A stretch of DNA of 64,000 nucleotides. It comes from Prostheceraeus crozeri (lineage: Eukaryota > Platyhelminthes > Polycladida > Euryleptidae). This document shows, piece by piece, positions 40,122 to 48,660 of the stretch. Location of the stretch: contig CAJQUW010011607.1 of the NCBI GenBank assembly GCA_907163375.1, positions 1-64,000 of the forward strand, read 5' to 3'. Below the pieces are notes generated by a model. It did not search any database, was not told the origin of the DNA, and was given only the letters and a program-made list of their open reading frames with translations. A program made the position numbers and the translations under genes. Position 1 is the stretch's first letter. The number at the start of each line of letters is the position of its first letter.

Positions 40122-41123
40122 TTATAGAGATGCACTTTCTTGAGTTATTTCACAACATGCATTATTCTTGCACAAGGTACGATGTTCGGCATAGTCACTT
40201 AAGCTACAATAATGAACAATATAAGACTTGTGGAGTTGTCCATTGTCCACCGTGGTTGATTCATGCATCACAGTGATGGGGTCAATCTTGGTCCAGGCCC
40301 ATGCAGCTTCACAGGAATCATAATTTAAATACAGTGTATGCACATAAAGTCGATAGTGTAGTTCAAAGCAATAATGAAGAAGAATCTCGACCACATCTGA
40401 CAGTGCACAGTGGTACCCATACTGTACCTTGGCAGCTTGCGTTTCTGTGAGTGCTTTCCCTCGGCGTAAATGTAACAAGGCTCGACGGTATGCTTCCTTC
40501 CCTTCATACTGGGAATGATTCATCCAGTGACATCCGCGACGCATATGTTCCTTGTAACCAAGTCTATACACTTCACTATCCCGCATACATGAGGTGAAAA
40601 TATTCCAATGAGAGTCAATGCGTTGAGACCATTCGGGGAGAGAAATACTATCCATGGTCACTTTTTCCAAGAGTTTTATGCTTTTCAACCAAGTTCTTTC
40701 CATCTCCGATAATCCATTCCCTACAATCAGTTCCGCGTCTCCATACTCGCGTGTCATTTCATGGACCCAGAAATTAAAACGGTGAATAATCACACTCTCT
40801 TCTGCACCACATTTCCCAATCACACGTGGGTTGAGACCATGAATAAATTGAGTCGCAAAAACATCACACCCCGGTGTCTCATGTTTGATAAAGTCATGGA
40901 AGCGCGATGTAATGGTCACATATCCAGTCGGTTTATCGTCTCTGGGCGTATAATGACACCAAATGGCAGCGACTTCCTGCATGGGATCTCCTTCCGTATC
41001 AAATACGATGAAATTGCGCACCGGCTTCTTCTGCTCCACCCACCATTGTTGTACTTTAGGATGATCAAATGTAATGGTATAAGAACCTTGCATGAGCTCG
41101 CCCAAGTGCTGAATCCGACGCAT
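40122..41123 (-). CDS. DEDDh-type 3'-5' exonuclease-like protein
   Basis: 333 residues. FIVFDTEGDP gives the ExoI D-x-E (D42, E44). IVGNGLSEMERTWL resembles ExoII, with N136 but Glu140 where Asp is usual. YHCALSDVVEIL gives ExoIII as H-x4-D (H238, D243), the DEDDh pattern of DnaQ/RNase T/TREX-type nucleases. The polymerase already has its own DEDDy exonuclease, so this is an additional enzyme, perhaps for end processing, recombination or destroying stray nucleic acid. Preceded by TATATAAG 32 nt upstream; the stop overlaps an AATAAA. The Glu substitution makes activity uncertain. Confidence 0.68.
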   Translation of the reverse strand: MRRIQHLGELMQGSYTITFDHPKVQQWWVEQKKPVRNFIVFDTEGDPMQEVAAIWCHYTPRDDKPTGYVTITSRFHDFIKHETPGCDVFATQFIHGLNPRVIGKCGAEESVIIHRFNFWVHEMTREYGDAELIVGNGLSEMERTWLKSIKLLEKVTMDSISLPEWSQRIDSHWNIFTSCMRDSEVYRLGYKEHMRRGCHWMNHSQYEGKEAYRRALLHLRRGKALTETQAAKVQYGYHCALSDVVEILLHYCFELHYRLYVHTLYLNYDSCEAAWAWTKIDPITVMHESTTVDNGQLHKSYIVHYCSLSDYAEHRTLCKNNACCEITQESASL

Positions 41124-41154
41124 CGTGAAATGAATCTCGTCTTGTGTGTCTCGA

Positions 41155-41162
41155 CTTATATA
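41155..41162 (-). promoter_or_regulatory. TATATAAG promoter of the exonuclease-like gene
   Basis: GTATATAAGTCG 32 nt before the ATG, matching the TATATAAG form of the two TIR promoters. Confidence 0.6.
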
Positions 41163-41195
41163 CCCGTCCCTAGGGTGGTGTACAACATGATTGGT

Positions 41196-41483
41196 TTAGC
41201 GATGATGACGTCTCCTTCGACGTTTTCCTCCTCCTGATATTTTATTCGCTAAAGCACTTACGCCTGCGGCACCGGCTGCACCCGCTGCTCCCAACGCTGC
41301 AGCTTTCCCTGCGGCAATAAGTGCAGGGACGAGGGGGAGTAAAAATGGGAGGATGCCTCCTCTTTGTTTACGACTCCCGCGGTAGATTCCACCCTTTTGT
41401 CTTCGACTTCCACGGTAAATACCACCTTTCTGACCTCCGCCTTTTTGACGACGGCTTCCGCGATAAATACCTCCACGTTGCAT
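41196..41483 (-). CDS. Small RGG-repeat, hydrophobic, poly-Arg virion-type protein (95 aa)
   Basis: Residues 1-42 repeat Q[RK]GGIYRGSR units (QRGGI/QKGGI at 2-6, 18-22, 29-33 and 40-44). A hydrophobic, Ala/Gly-rich segment follows (ILPFLLPLVPALIAAG to about 78), then a basic end KRRRRRHHR. The layout of a GG-hydrophobic junction and a basic end recalls the small adenovirus core peptide pX and its adintovirus counterparts. The repeated GG-I junctions are candidate sites for the element's adenain-like protease. It may be a membrane-active or DNA-binding virion peptide; this is inference. Confidence 0.72.
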   Translation of the reverse strand: MQRGGIYRGSRRQKGGGQKGGIYRGSRRQKGGIYRGSRKQRGGILPFLLPLVPALIAAGKAAALGAAGAAGAAGVSALANKISGGGKRRRRRHHR

Positions 41484-41511
41484 GATTGCTGTGTTAGGAT
41501 AGATGACTCTA

Positions 41512-41542
41512 CTTAGTTCTTACGCTTCCCAATCAGAACTTA
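41512..41542 (-). promoter_or_regulatory. Triple TAAG motif upstream of the 95-aa gene
   Basis: TAAG at 29, 36 and 56 nt before the ATG (GTAAGAACTAAG at 41512-41522 and CTAAGTTC at 41539-41542). Confidence 0.5.
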
Positions 41543-41580
41543 GTCACAACAATACATCTATTATATACCGATCACTACAT

Positions 41581-42495
41581 TTATTCATCATCCAAATCTA
41601 CATTATACGTGAACCAATTCAATTGGTTCTTAAAAACAATGGGATTCAGAGGTCTCCCTCGTTTCTTACTAAAGTCAAATGAATATTTGCGTGGGTCCCG
41701 ATTTCTATTCTCTGGTCGAAGCGAGGCTTGGGGGACACTGTTCACTTCCTTGGGTGGATTCGGTTGACTCTCATATATCCGTTTCAACTTTTCGCGCTGA
41801 TTTTTCCATATTTTCTTGGCCATATGCTCCTTATGCAGCGAGATAAATTGACGGACCTTCTCTTCCTCCACGTCACGGTGCAGCATCTCACCACAGACAC
41901 ACATATAGACAAAGTTGTCGATTGCCTCATTCGTCTTGCTCCACGACGGACTCCTTCCACGCACCTCCTTATGTTTTTTGCAAACATGTTCCCATAAGAA
42001 AAATGCTTGGTACATGTTGTGACACCAGGGACAGCGTGCCAACTTCACTTTTGACAAGTCGTACAGATATGAATTCGTACTCTCCGGCTCCACTGGGCGA
42101 TTCGGGTCCAAGGGTTCGGTGGGCATATACATGCTCAAATAGGGACATAAATGTTCATTCCATTCATTCTCCTCCTCCTGAATCTTCTCATCACAGTACC
42201 TGCACCGACCCACACATGGATGTTTATGGTAAGCTTCCATATTATAGTCTTGTTTGCAAAGCAGGCAGGTGAACTCACTCTCCTTGTCGCCCCAATAACC
42301 TCTATCCAGTGAGCACTGATGATTGGTAGTCCACCATTTCCCACAACGATCGCAATACTCCTTCCCTATCTCCTTGCGTCCATGACGGATGCATTGTGAA
42401 AACAGTCGGAAGCGTTTATTGCAAAACTCGCACTCATAATAGGGTTGAGGGCGGGGACGGACTGTGGTTCGCCTCTTCTTTGTTGGTGGCTCCAT
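41581..42495 (-). CDS. Chimeric zinc-finger protein joining the pPolB finger module to the 420-aa protein's module
   Basis: 304 residues from the ATG at 42495 (MEPPTKKRRTTV); an in-frame TTG lies five codons upstream. KKRR suggests nuclear localisation. Residues about 15-125 closely match the pPolB N-terminus: CEFC, a HG..E.G..YC block, then AYHKHPCVGRCRYCD and EHLCPYL. Residues about 155-235 match the finger module of the 36810-38072 protein: CPWCHNMYQ, a H..KKH pair, YMCVCGEML. The C-terminus is basic with KKRGRPLNP, an AT-hook-like core. Probably a DNA-binding or polymerase-associated regulator made from parts of two other Polinton proteins. Confidence 0.82.
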   Translation of the reverse strand: MEPPTKKRRTTVRPRPQPYYECEFCNKRFRLFSQCIRHGRKEIGKEYCDRCGKWWTTNHQCSLDRGYWGDKESEFTCLLCKQDYNMEAYHKHPCVGRCRYCDEKIQEEENEWNEHLCPYLSMYMPTEPLDPNRPVEPESTNSYLYDLSKVKLARCPWCHNMYQAFFLWEHVCKKHKEVRGRSPSWSKTNEAIDNFVYMCVCGEMLHRDVEEEKVRQFISLHKEHMAKKIWKNQREKLKRIYESQPNPPKEVNSVPQASLRPENRNRDPRKYSFDFSKKRGRPLNPIVFKNQLNWFTYNVDLDDE

Positions 42496-42518
42496 TATAT
42501 CGTGGTTCAATCATGTAT

Positions 42519-42522
42519 CTTA
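42519..42522 (-). promoter_or_regulatory. TAAG motif upstream of the chimeric zinc-finger gene
   Basis: ACGTAAGATAC 24 nt before the ATG at 42495, overlapping the stop of the 139-aa gene. Confidence 0.4.
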
Positions 42523-42939
42523 CGTAAACAATGAACCAAACCCAATGTCAATCTGCATACACAAGATTCCTCCAAAATAATGACACTCCAGTTGAGAACG
42601 TAACTTCTTCTGCAACGAATCGATCAGTTCTTCCACGTCCCAATCGTCACCAATGTTCAAATAGCGATAGGACACGTCCAGTGCACCTTTGGGGAACTTT
42701 GCAGATGTTCGAATATCAAACAAGAAGCGTGGTCCATACAGTATTACATTCAGCAACTGAATACGAAGCTCTGCAATAATCTTCTCTAACGACACACTCT
42801 TCTCCTTTGTCGGAATAATATACAGTGTATTACAGTCTCGTTCCACAATAAAGTCTTTCGATGAATAAGGTGTATAGGATATCTCCTCTTTGGGATGACG
42901 TGTCGCAGCCAGAGAGCGTAACGTTGCTGTTGTCGGCAT
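42520..42939 (-). CDS. 139-aa protein expressed from the right TIR
   Basis: Starts MPTTATLRSLAATRHPKEE only 3 nt inside the TIR; mixed strand/helix composition with a SLEKIIAELRIQL helix and a VEELIDSLQKKL helix. No known family, but weakly similar in order of residues to the 132-aa protein at 38777. Because the two TIRs carry the same promoter, it should be expressed together with pPolB, suggesting an early role. Confidence 0.7.
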   Translation of the reverse strand: MPTTATLRSLAATRHPKEEISYTPYSSKDFIVERDCNTLYIIPTKEKSVSLEKIIAELRIQLLNVILYGPRFLFDIRTSAKFPKGALDVSYRYLNIGDDWDVEELIDSLQKKLRSQLECHYFGGILCMQIDIGFGSLFT

Positions 42940-42942
42940 AGG

Positions 42943-43194
42943 ATGAGAATGAATTTCTCTGACAGCGCCTTTCCTTATATACCGTGCGGTGACTCATCAC
43001 ACGTGCTCGGCGCCGCGTGCTCCGATTGGTGCTCCGTGCTCAACCCCCAAGTGCGCCGATGCGTGCTCTGATGCGTGGGCGTGTGCTCTGTTTCCTGTCT
43101 TCTTCGCTACTGATGCGTGGGCGTGTGCTCCGATAAAAGAGCAGGGCATGTACTTAAGTGCAAATGCTGGAAAAAGGGGCTAGAATTGGCTACT
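42943..43194. repeat. Polinton right terminal inverted repeat (252 bp)
   Basis: Inverted copy of the left TIR, shorter by exactly one 42-bp tandem unit. Its inward-facing TATA box drives the 139-aa gene at 42520-42939. Confidence 0.95.
42974..43005 (-). promoter_or_regulatory. Right TIR promoter
   Basis: Mirror of the left TIR promoter: TATATAAG (complement at 42974-42981), TGACTCA at 42990-42996 and CACGTG at 43000-43005, reading leftward into the 139-aa gene 35 nt downstream. Confidence 0.75.
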
Positions 43195-43200
43195 GGTGTA
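43195..43200. repeat. Polinton target-site duplication, right
   Basis: GGTGTA directly after the right TIR, identical to 18446-18451. Confidence 0.95.
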
Positions 43201-45090
43201 GACCGACCAAAGAGATGTTATATCCCATATGAAGACAAATGACGCTCGTTGATGTGGCACATTGGGTTCTGTGCTCAGAAATTGAAGCTCAGGGCAAATG
43301 TCCATTAAAACCACCCGTGACGCTGACAACTCATTCAATGGACATTTAGAACATTAAGAACATTGGAAATTGAGAACACTAGGACATTCAGAACGTCACA
43401 TAATGCTAGCATTTGAAAAAGTAATGAAAACAATAAAAAGGAAGAAAGATGAAAAAGTCTTCATGTCATTTTTGTTTTACAACATTTCAAAAAATGTCTT
43501 TTAACCATAATTTGCTTTCATTATCTGTCAATTCCGCGTTAATTTCTCCAAAACAGAAAGAAATTGCAAATCTCACATGTTGTCTGTGTATCAACAAGAG
43601 TTTATTTATTAGAATCGAAGCTGCAAGTACATCGGGGAATTAGTAATATCACAGAATCTAATTCTGTGAGTAATACTGAGTTGTTACTCTATACCTTTTT
43701 ACTCTATGAACACGACTGTGTACTTGACGCAGGTTTGCATACGACATGCCACAAACGCGAAGTTCTGATCACCTGCATAATAGGCATAAAAATAGCTATT
43801 GTAACTTAATTGATTCAAATGCAACAAGCGGTATGACGAAAGAGCAGAAACGTGCAGGAGCGGCAACTATGAAAACATAGAGTACTTCACAGCATCGGTC
43901 ACAAAAGCGAAAATAGCACGAAAGTTCTCCTGTAAGTATCTATTGAAGATAAATAAAACGCCAAGTCAGACCTCACTCAATTCAAAACAAAAGTTCATGG
44001 AGGGGATTTCATCAGATTTTCATTTTAAAATGATCATTCGGCTTGAATCAAAAGTCCAATGGATAAATTGTATTATAGACAACTTGTCTACTGGTCTAAC
44101 GGTGTGAGATCATGGTATCAAATCATCCCAAATTCTCAATAAATAAGAATAGTAATAAGAATAACTCAATAAATCAAACTGAAAATTTGACAAAATTTCA
44201 TCATCAACAGGAATTTACGGAATACTAAAGACAGGAAAGGACAATGCTCAACACAATTTATTCACACTCGCAAATTCCCCAGTCGTGTGTAAAATGATGA
44301 GGTCTTTTATAGCTTGACCGTTTTTGTGCTGTTTGTAAATTCTGTTTCTTCCAAAGTCTTCTAAATTTGGTCATGAAAGCGCCATGGCGAGTCAAAAATT
44401 ACTATAGTTCTGAACCAGTAAATTTAATTGAACATAGGAAACTTCCTCTATATGTAATGGTGATATGAATGAACTTAACCAATGTACATTTAGTAATAAA
44501 TACTGTCGCTTCAACTTCATTTGATCCCATGCATGCAACTGTAGACATACAGTATAGGCTCATAAACTTCATGATTTTTAATTTGATTTTTTCAAATGGC
44601 ATAAAAGTTCTATACGGATTTTCTCGATTAAGCCTTTTCTACTTCACTACCATTGTAGAGTTGCCCGAGAAACTTTTCTCAGAAGTCCTGCTGACCACGA
44701 TCCCACAATTTATGTTCGATTTCCGTCTGACGACACAACTTAAATAATTTTAATTTGTGTAAATGCTCACCACATCATGCCATTGTAATTTTAATCACGT
44801 CATGCCATTTCAATCAAATAAAATTGCAAAATTGAGATTGCTGTTTATTAAGTTAAGAACCCAATCCGCTGTCAGACCGGAATTGCACTACTGCGGTGTC
44901 ATCAAGCATTCCCGCAAATGGTCTATTTCTACCGAACTTCATAATGAAAGGAAGTATTGGCGGCTTCCTGAACTACTCAATGTAGAAATTCATGACAATG
45001 CAAATAGAAAGCTACGTCAACCACCTTGTGAAAGCGCAAATCATTCCTGGTTTTACTCATACTCAAAGAAGCATTGAACATTATTCTTGA
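43201..45090. other. Intergenic sequence right of the Polinton
   Basis: AT-rich, no convincing gene. Short open frames at 44469-44747 and 44763-45077 lack motifs; the latter may be 5' leader of the lectin gene. Confidence 0.45.
43540..43720. repeat. Dispersed repeat, copy 1
   Basis: ATTTCTCCAAAA, a CTCACATGT block and TGAGTTG-TACTCTAT occur in the same order as at about 63080-63205, with mismatches and indels. Family unknown. Confidence 0.55.
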
Positions 45091-45091
45091 G

Positions 45092-45838
45092 ATGAATCAT
45101 TCTCTATTGACTTTGCTTAAATTAACTGCTTTCATTATTTCAAATCATGTCTCTTCCAGTTGTGAAGATAGCATATACAACAATAGCGCCCCGATTTGCT
45201 ACCACTTTAATTCGAAGCAAATGTTTTCTTGGTGCGGTGCTCAAACTTATTGCTTCAGATTAGGAGGTGAACTTGTTCATGGCTCTACTGTCTTGGAAAT
45301 GCTTCAAGCCGATGTAAAGAATGCTTATGGCCATGACAGCTATTTTATTGGATTGACAGATTTGCAGGAAGAACGTGGTGGATCACAAGAAGGTTGGAGA
45401 TGGTCAAACGGAACAGTTATGCTGTCTGGCTATCTTTCATGGGGTTCAGATGAACCTTCGGGCAACACAAATGAGGACTGTATCCGCGTGTTTAATGAAC
45501 GACTTCGGCCAACAGCTTGTGATACACTTCGATATGCAGCTTGCCAGAAGCGTATTGGGAGCAGCGAACAAAGTGGTCAAAATATCATTTTTGGAAACGT
45601 AAAATTTAATCAAACTGTGGATAGAATCATGGAGAATTATGCCGGAGAAAATTGTATTCTAAGATTTAATGGAATATCTTCACTTGACTGCGGTCGGAAA
45701 TGCGTTGAACAGTCGTCAGCTTGTGTCTCTATCTATTACAACGATAATCTATTACAGTGCATCGTAGTCGGCTACACTGATAGCAAAATATATTTTGAAA
45801 ATCCAATGCAATGGAGGAAGTTTGCGATATTTGGTTGA
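45092..45838 (+). CDS. Secreted C-type lectin with C-terminal PAN/apple-like domain
   Basis: 248 residues from the ATG at 45092 (MNHSLLTLLKLTAFII), chosen because a hydrophobic signal peptide follows at once; an in-frame ATG lies six codons upstream. Residues about 20-155 form a C-type lectin domain: ICYHF, YFIGLTDL, WGSDEPSGN, NEDC, LRYAACQK. The calcium/sugar loop reads EPS rather than the EPN or QPD of well-known binders, so specificity is uncertain. Residues about 180-248 with six spaced cysteines (NCILRF, LDCGRKC, SSACVSI, QCIVVGY) look like a PAN/apple domain. The frame is intronless and followed by AATAAA. Probably a host immune or mucus lectin. Confidence 0.82.
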   Translation: MNHSLLTLLKLTAFIISNHVSSSCEDSIYNNSAPICYHFNSKQMFSWCGAQTYCFRLGGELVHGSTVLEMLQADVKNAYGHDSYFIGLTDLQEERGGSQEGWRWSNGTVMLSGYLSWGSDEPSGNTNEDCIRVFNERLRPTACDTLRYAACQKRIGSSEQSGQNIIFGNVKFNQTVDRIMENYAGENCILRFNGISSLDCGRKCVEQSSACVSIYYNDNLLQCIVVGYTDSKIYFENPMQWRKFAIFG

Positions 45839-45884
45839 TGCTGAAGGCAAGAGGTGTCGAATTTGAATTTTCATGACAAATATT

Positions 45885-45890
45885 AATAAA
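45885..45890 (+). terminator. Polyadenylation signal of the lectin gene
   Basis: AATAAA 47 nt after the stop. Confidence 0.7.
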
Positions 45891-46984
45891 AATGAAACTT
45901 TTTCTGTTCAAACTTTGAACAGAAAATCTTACTTTTCCTTAATCTATTTCATCGTCTCAAAGTGATGCTCATTGCGAATGATGGATTGCCAAAAAAGAAA
46001 TGATGGAAAAATAAGCACATTATTCAAGTCAGTGAAGTGGTTTTGATTATGTTTGAAGTGATAAAGGAATGATTTCGTGTTTACTAATGCTTTGCTGTCA
46101 CTCATAACTATCATGTTTCGTGAGCATCTTAAAACTAAATATTGAAGGAAGAGATATTTGCTTACTCAACTGTGATAGAAGTTCTTATGTGTAATTCATC
46201 ATTGTGGCAAAGGCAATATTAAATTTTGTAATGAAAACAAATTCTGTTTTGACGAGATTATTCTATCAACCTCATTTGAACTCCAAAAACAACATCTAAA
46301 AATGTGGAAAATGCTTTCTGGTTAGTGATGGTCAGTCGAAGACCTCAGGTAGTGGTACATAACACACAGGCAGAGAATTGAAAGGCCATCAAAAATGGTT
46401 ATGGGTCATCAAAAATCAATTTGCAATTAATTAGAAGCAATTGATTGATTGCTTCTATCAGAAAATTACGATTAATTGATTGATGCGATAAAATTAATGC
46501 AATTAAATGATTGATATCAGCGAATAATTTCAATTAATCGATTGTTTGATTTGTGCTGTAATTGAGAAAGTATTTGATTGACTGATAAATTGCAATGCGT
46601 CGCCATCTGACCATCGCAAGAAAAACATCACCGCTTCACTGATTTTTTCTTTAGATAATACTAAATATGTCTTATTCACAAACTCATAACTTTCAGGATT
46701 CTAATCACAGACTATTTGGTGCATGAACTATCTACTATCTTTATATTACAAACTTCTATGAAAACTTTCAAAACTCAATTTTGTGTTCTGTTATAGGTGC
46801 GTGTGATTTTCACTTGCTTCAATAATTGTTTATCATGCAGATAAGTGCATGAACTCAAGTCTGAAATTTCATGTAGAGGATCTACTCATGTCACTATCCA
46901 AATTGATAATAAGTTGCAGGACCATGTAGTCCAATTCGTTAATATGAAATATTGCAATCAAATTGATTGCTCCCTACGGTGTCA
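45891..46984. other. Non-coding stretch with AATTGATTG low-complexity patch
   Basis: No gene. At 46425-46580 ATTGATTG / CAATTAAT motifs recur. TAGTGATGGTCAG (46323) and its near inverted copy CTGACCATCGCA (46608) hint at a decayed hAT-like element without a matching duplication. Confidence 0.4.
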
Positions 46985-47380
46985 AGTCACTTCGACCCCC
47001 TGACATTTCGACCCCATAAATTAAGTCATCTTAATTGACCCCATGAAATGGGGTTATCAAATCTACGCTTCTGCATATAGTGCGTTGGCTACAGATATAG
47101 ATAAATTGATGTGCTCTGTTCAATTTCCTGCCTATAAGCTGGCTGTTACAAGTTCCATCTGTTTGTTTCATCGATTTTAACATCTATCAAAGATTTCAAA
47201 TTCTGCGTGTTGTGGGTTATTTTTCCTGATGGATATTTCGGCTGTAATTTGCATTCATTAGTTAAAGTAAGGCTCGTAGGGGTCTATTCTGCCTATCTGA
47301 AGTGGATTCAATCAGTTATAATCAATTTATGGGGTAATAATTAATTTGTGGGGTCGAAATGTCAGGGGGTCGAAGTGACT
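46985..47380. mobile_element. MITE with ~35-bp terminal inverted repeats (396 bp)
   Basis: The left end AGTCACTTCGACCCCCTGAC and the right end (its reverse complement, finishing GTCGAAGTGACT) extend as inverted repeats through the TTTCGACCCCA and AAATTAA region. No coding sequence. Superfamily undetermined because no target duplication was clear. Confidence 0.8.
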
Positions 47381-47579
47381 AGTAACCCTTCCTACTGCAA
47401 TTAATATTAATTGTTTGCTTGCCCAAAATTAGTTCCAATTGATTTTTGATCACTCCTGCTAGCTGTCACCATCGTTTCCACTGTGCATTTATTTTTATTA
47501 TAATTATATTCACGACACGTGACATGCCTGTGACTAAACCGAAAGTTACAAGTATTGAAATAATGCAATGAAGTCAAAA

Positions 47580-47828
47580 TCAAAATGGACAAACGAAAGA
47601 AGTAAAAAATATCATTGCGTACAGCTCATACATAATAAAGTTATTCCACTCTTCTTCTGCATGTAAGGACAATATGTCAGTTCGAACAGTCTCAGAACGG
47701 GGAGAGAGTTTCCGAGCATTAGATGGAACTCTGTTCCACAAACTTGTCCCATAAAACCTGAGAGAATTCTGATCATATCTCACAGTCCTCACTTTCGCTG
47801 GTAAAAACACATTACGGCGCACGCTTGC
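47580..47828 (-). pseudogene. LINE reverse-transcriptase C-terminal tail (downstream half of an interrupted LINE)
   Basis: On the minus strand the frame contains ASVRRNVFLPAKVRT and SLRFYGTSLWNRVPSNAR, the conserved end of non-LTR reverse-transcriptase ORFs (..LWN.LP..). It is separated from the upstream half at 51947-52610 by the 4.1-kb insertion at 47837-51938. If the insertion and one 8-bp duplicate are ignored, the two halves lie in the same frame, with a single stop codon between. Confidence 0.78.
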
Positions 47829-48660
47829 CTGTTCACCAGTGTTGGGCATCGTTAAAAAGGAAGTTAGTTCTGTTAACTAAGAAATGTAGTTACGTTAACA
47901 ATAATCCGTTAATTTGGGAGTAAAGTAGCGGAAGTTAAAGTTAAACCGTTAGTTCGCTAAATTTTATGTTATCTTTAAAATCGTATTTTAGTTAACATTG
48001 TGTCTTCACAGATAAATTTCCTGCTATTCTTAGTTTCTTTATTTTTCTTCGGCTAGGGACCCGTACACCTCGTGTGAAAACTTATAAGCCTACATCTTTG
48101 CTATCCATGCAGCTTTTCTCGAAAAAGACTTAAATCATCTGGCAGCAGTTCTCAGGCCAATGTTTCTTACAAAATGTAAAGTCGTTTTTCTGATAAATTA
48201 TTCCACAAAGCTTTTATCCATCAATCTTTTTCATTCGAGTCGCTAGGTAAAGAATAAAACACTTGCACATAAGGCTGCACACAAGGCTGGCATATTCTTC
48301 CTGCACTAAGGAAATCTGTTCGGCACAAAGGAGTATGCACGTAGACGAAATGAGACCGCATTGTGGAACAGAATCGATTCTTGTGACCTCATATGACTGC
48401 GCTCCTGACACCAGAGCTGGAAAAATTCCACTGAATTTTTTTTAATTCCAATTCCGGAGCAGAAATTTCAATTCCAAATCCAATTCCAGTCGAAACAGTT
48501 CAATTCCATTCCAATTCCATAATAAGATTCAATTCCGATAATTGCAAGTCGCGTATAGTGTCTTATGTTAATGTATCTAACGTTTGTTCGTTTCAATCTA
48601 ACCCATGTGCCCTTATCCTATCCTCGTTGTTCCTGTGTGCCGTTCCCAGAGTCGTTCCTA

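Larger units (their letters stand above)
18452..43194. mobile_element. Complete Polinton/Maverick element (24,743 bp)
   Basis: A self-synthesising DNA transposon / endogenous virus-like element. It encodes the full diagnostic set: protein-primed DNA polymerase B, retroviral-type integrase with chromodomain, packaging-type ATPase, adenain-like protease, double jelly-roll capsid protein and penton-like proteins. The ends start 5'-AGTAGCC, matching the AG...CT ends typical of Polintons. They are inverted repeats flanked by an exact 6-bp duplication GGTGTA. All main genes are open and gene spacing is tight, so insertion is recent or selection has kept the frames. Base composition is visibly less AT-rich than both flanks. 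Confidence 0.97.

Noticed and set aside
46323-46619. hAT-like element with TAGTGATGGTCAG ends
   Set aside because: Ends are loosely inverted but the flanking 8-mers do not match, so no boundary can be supported.
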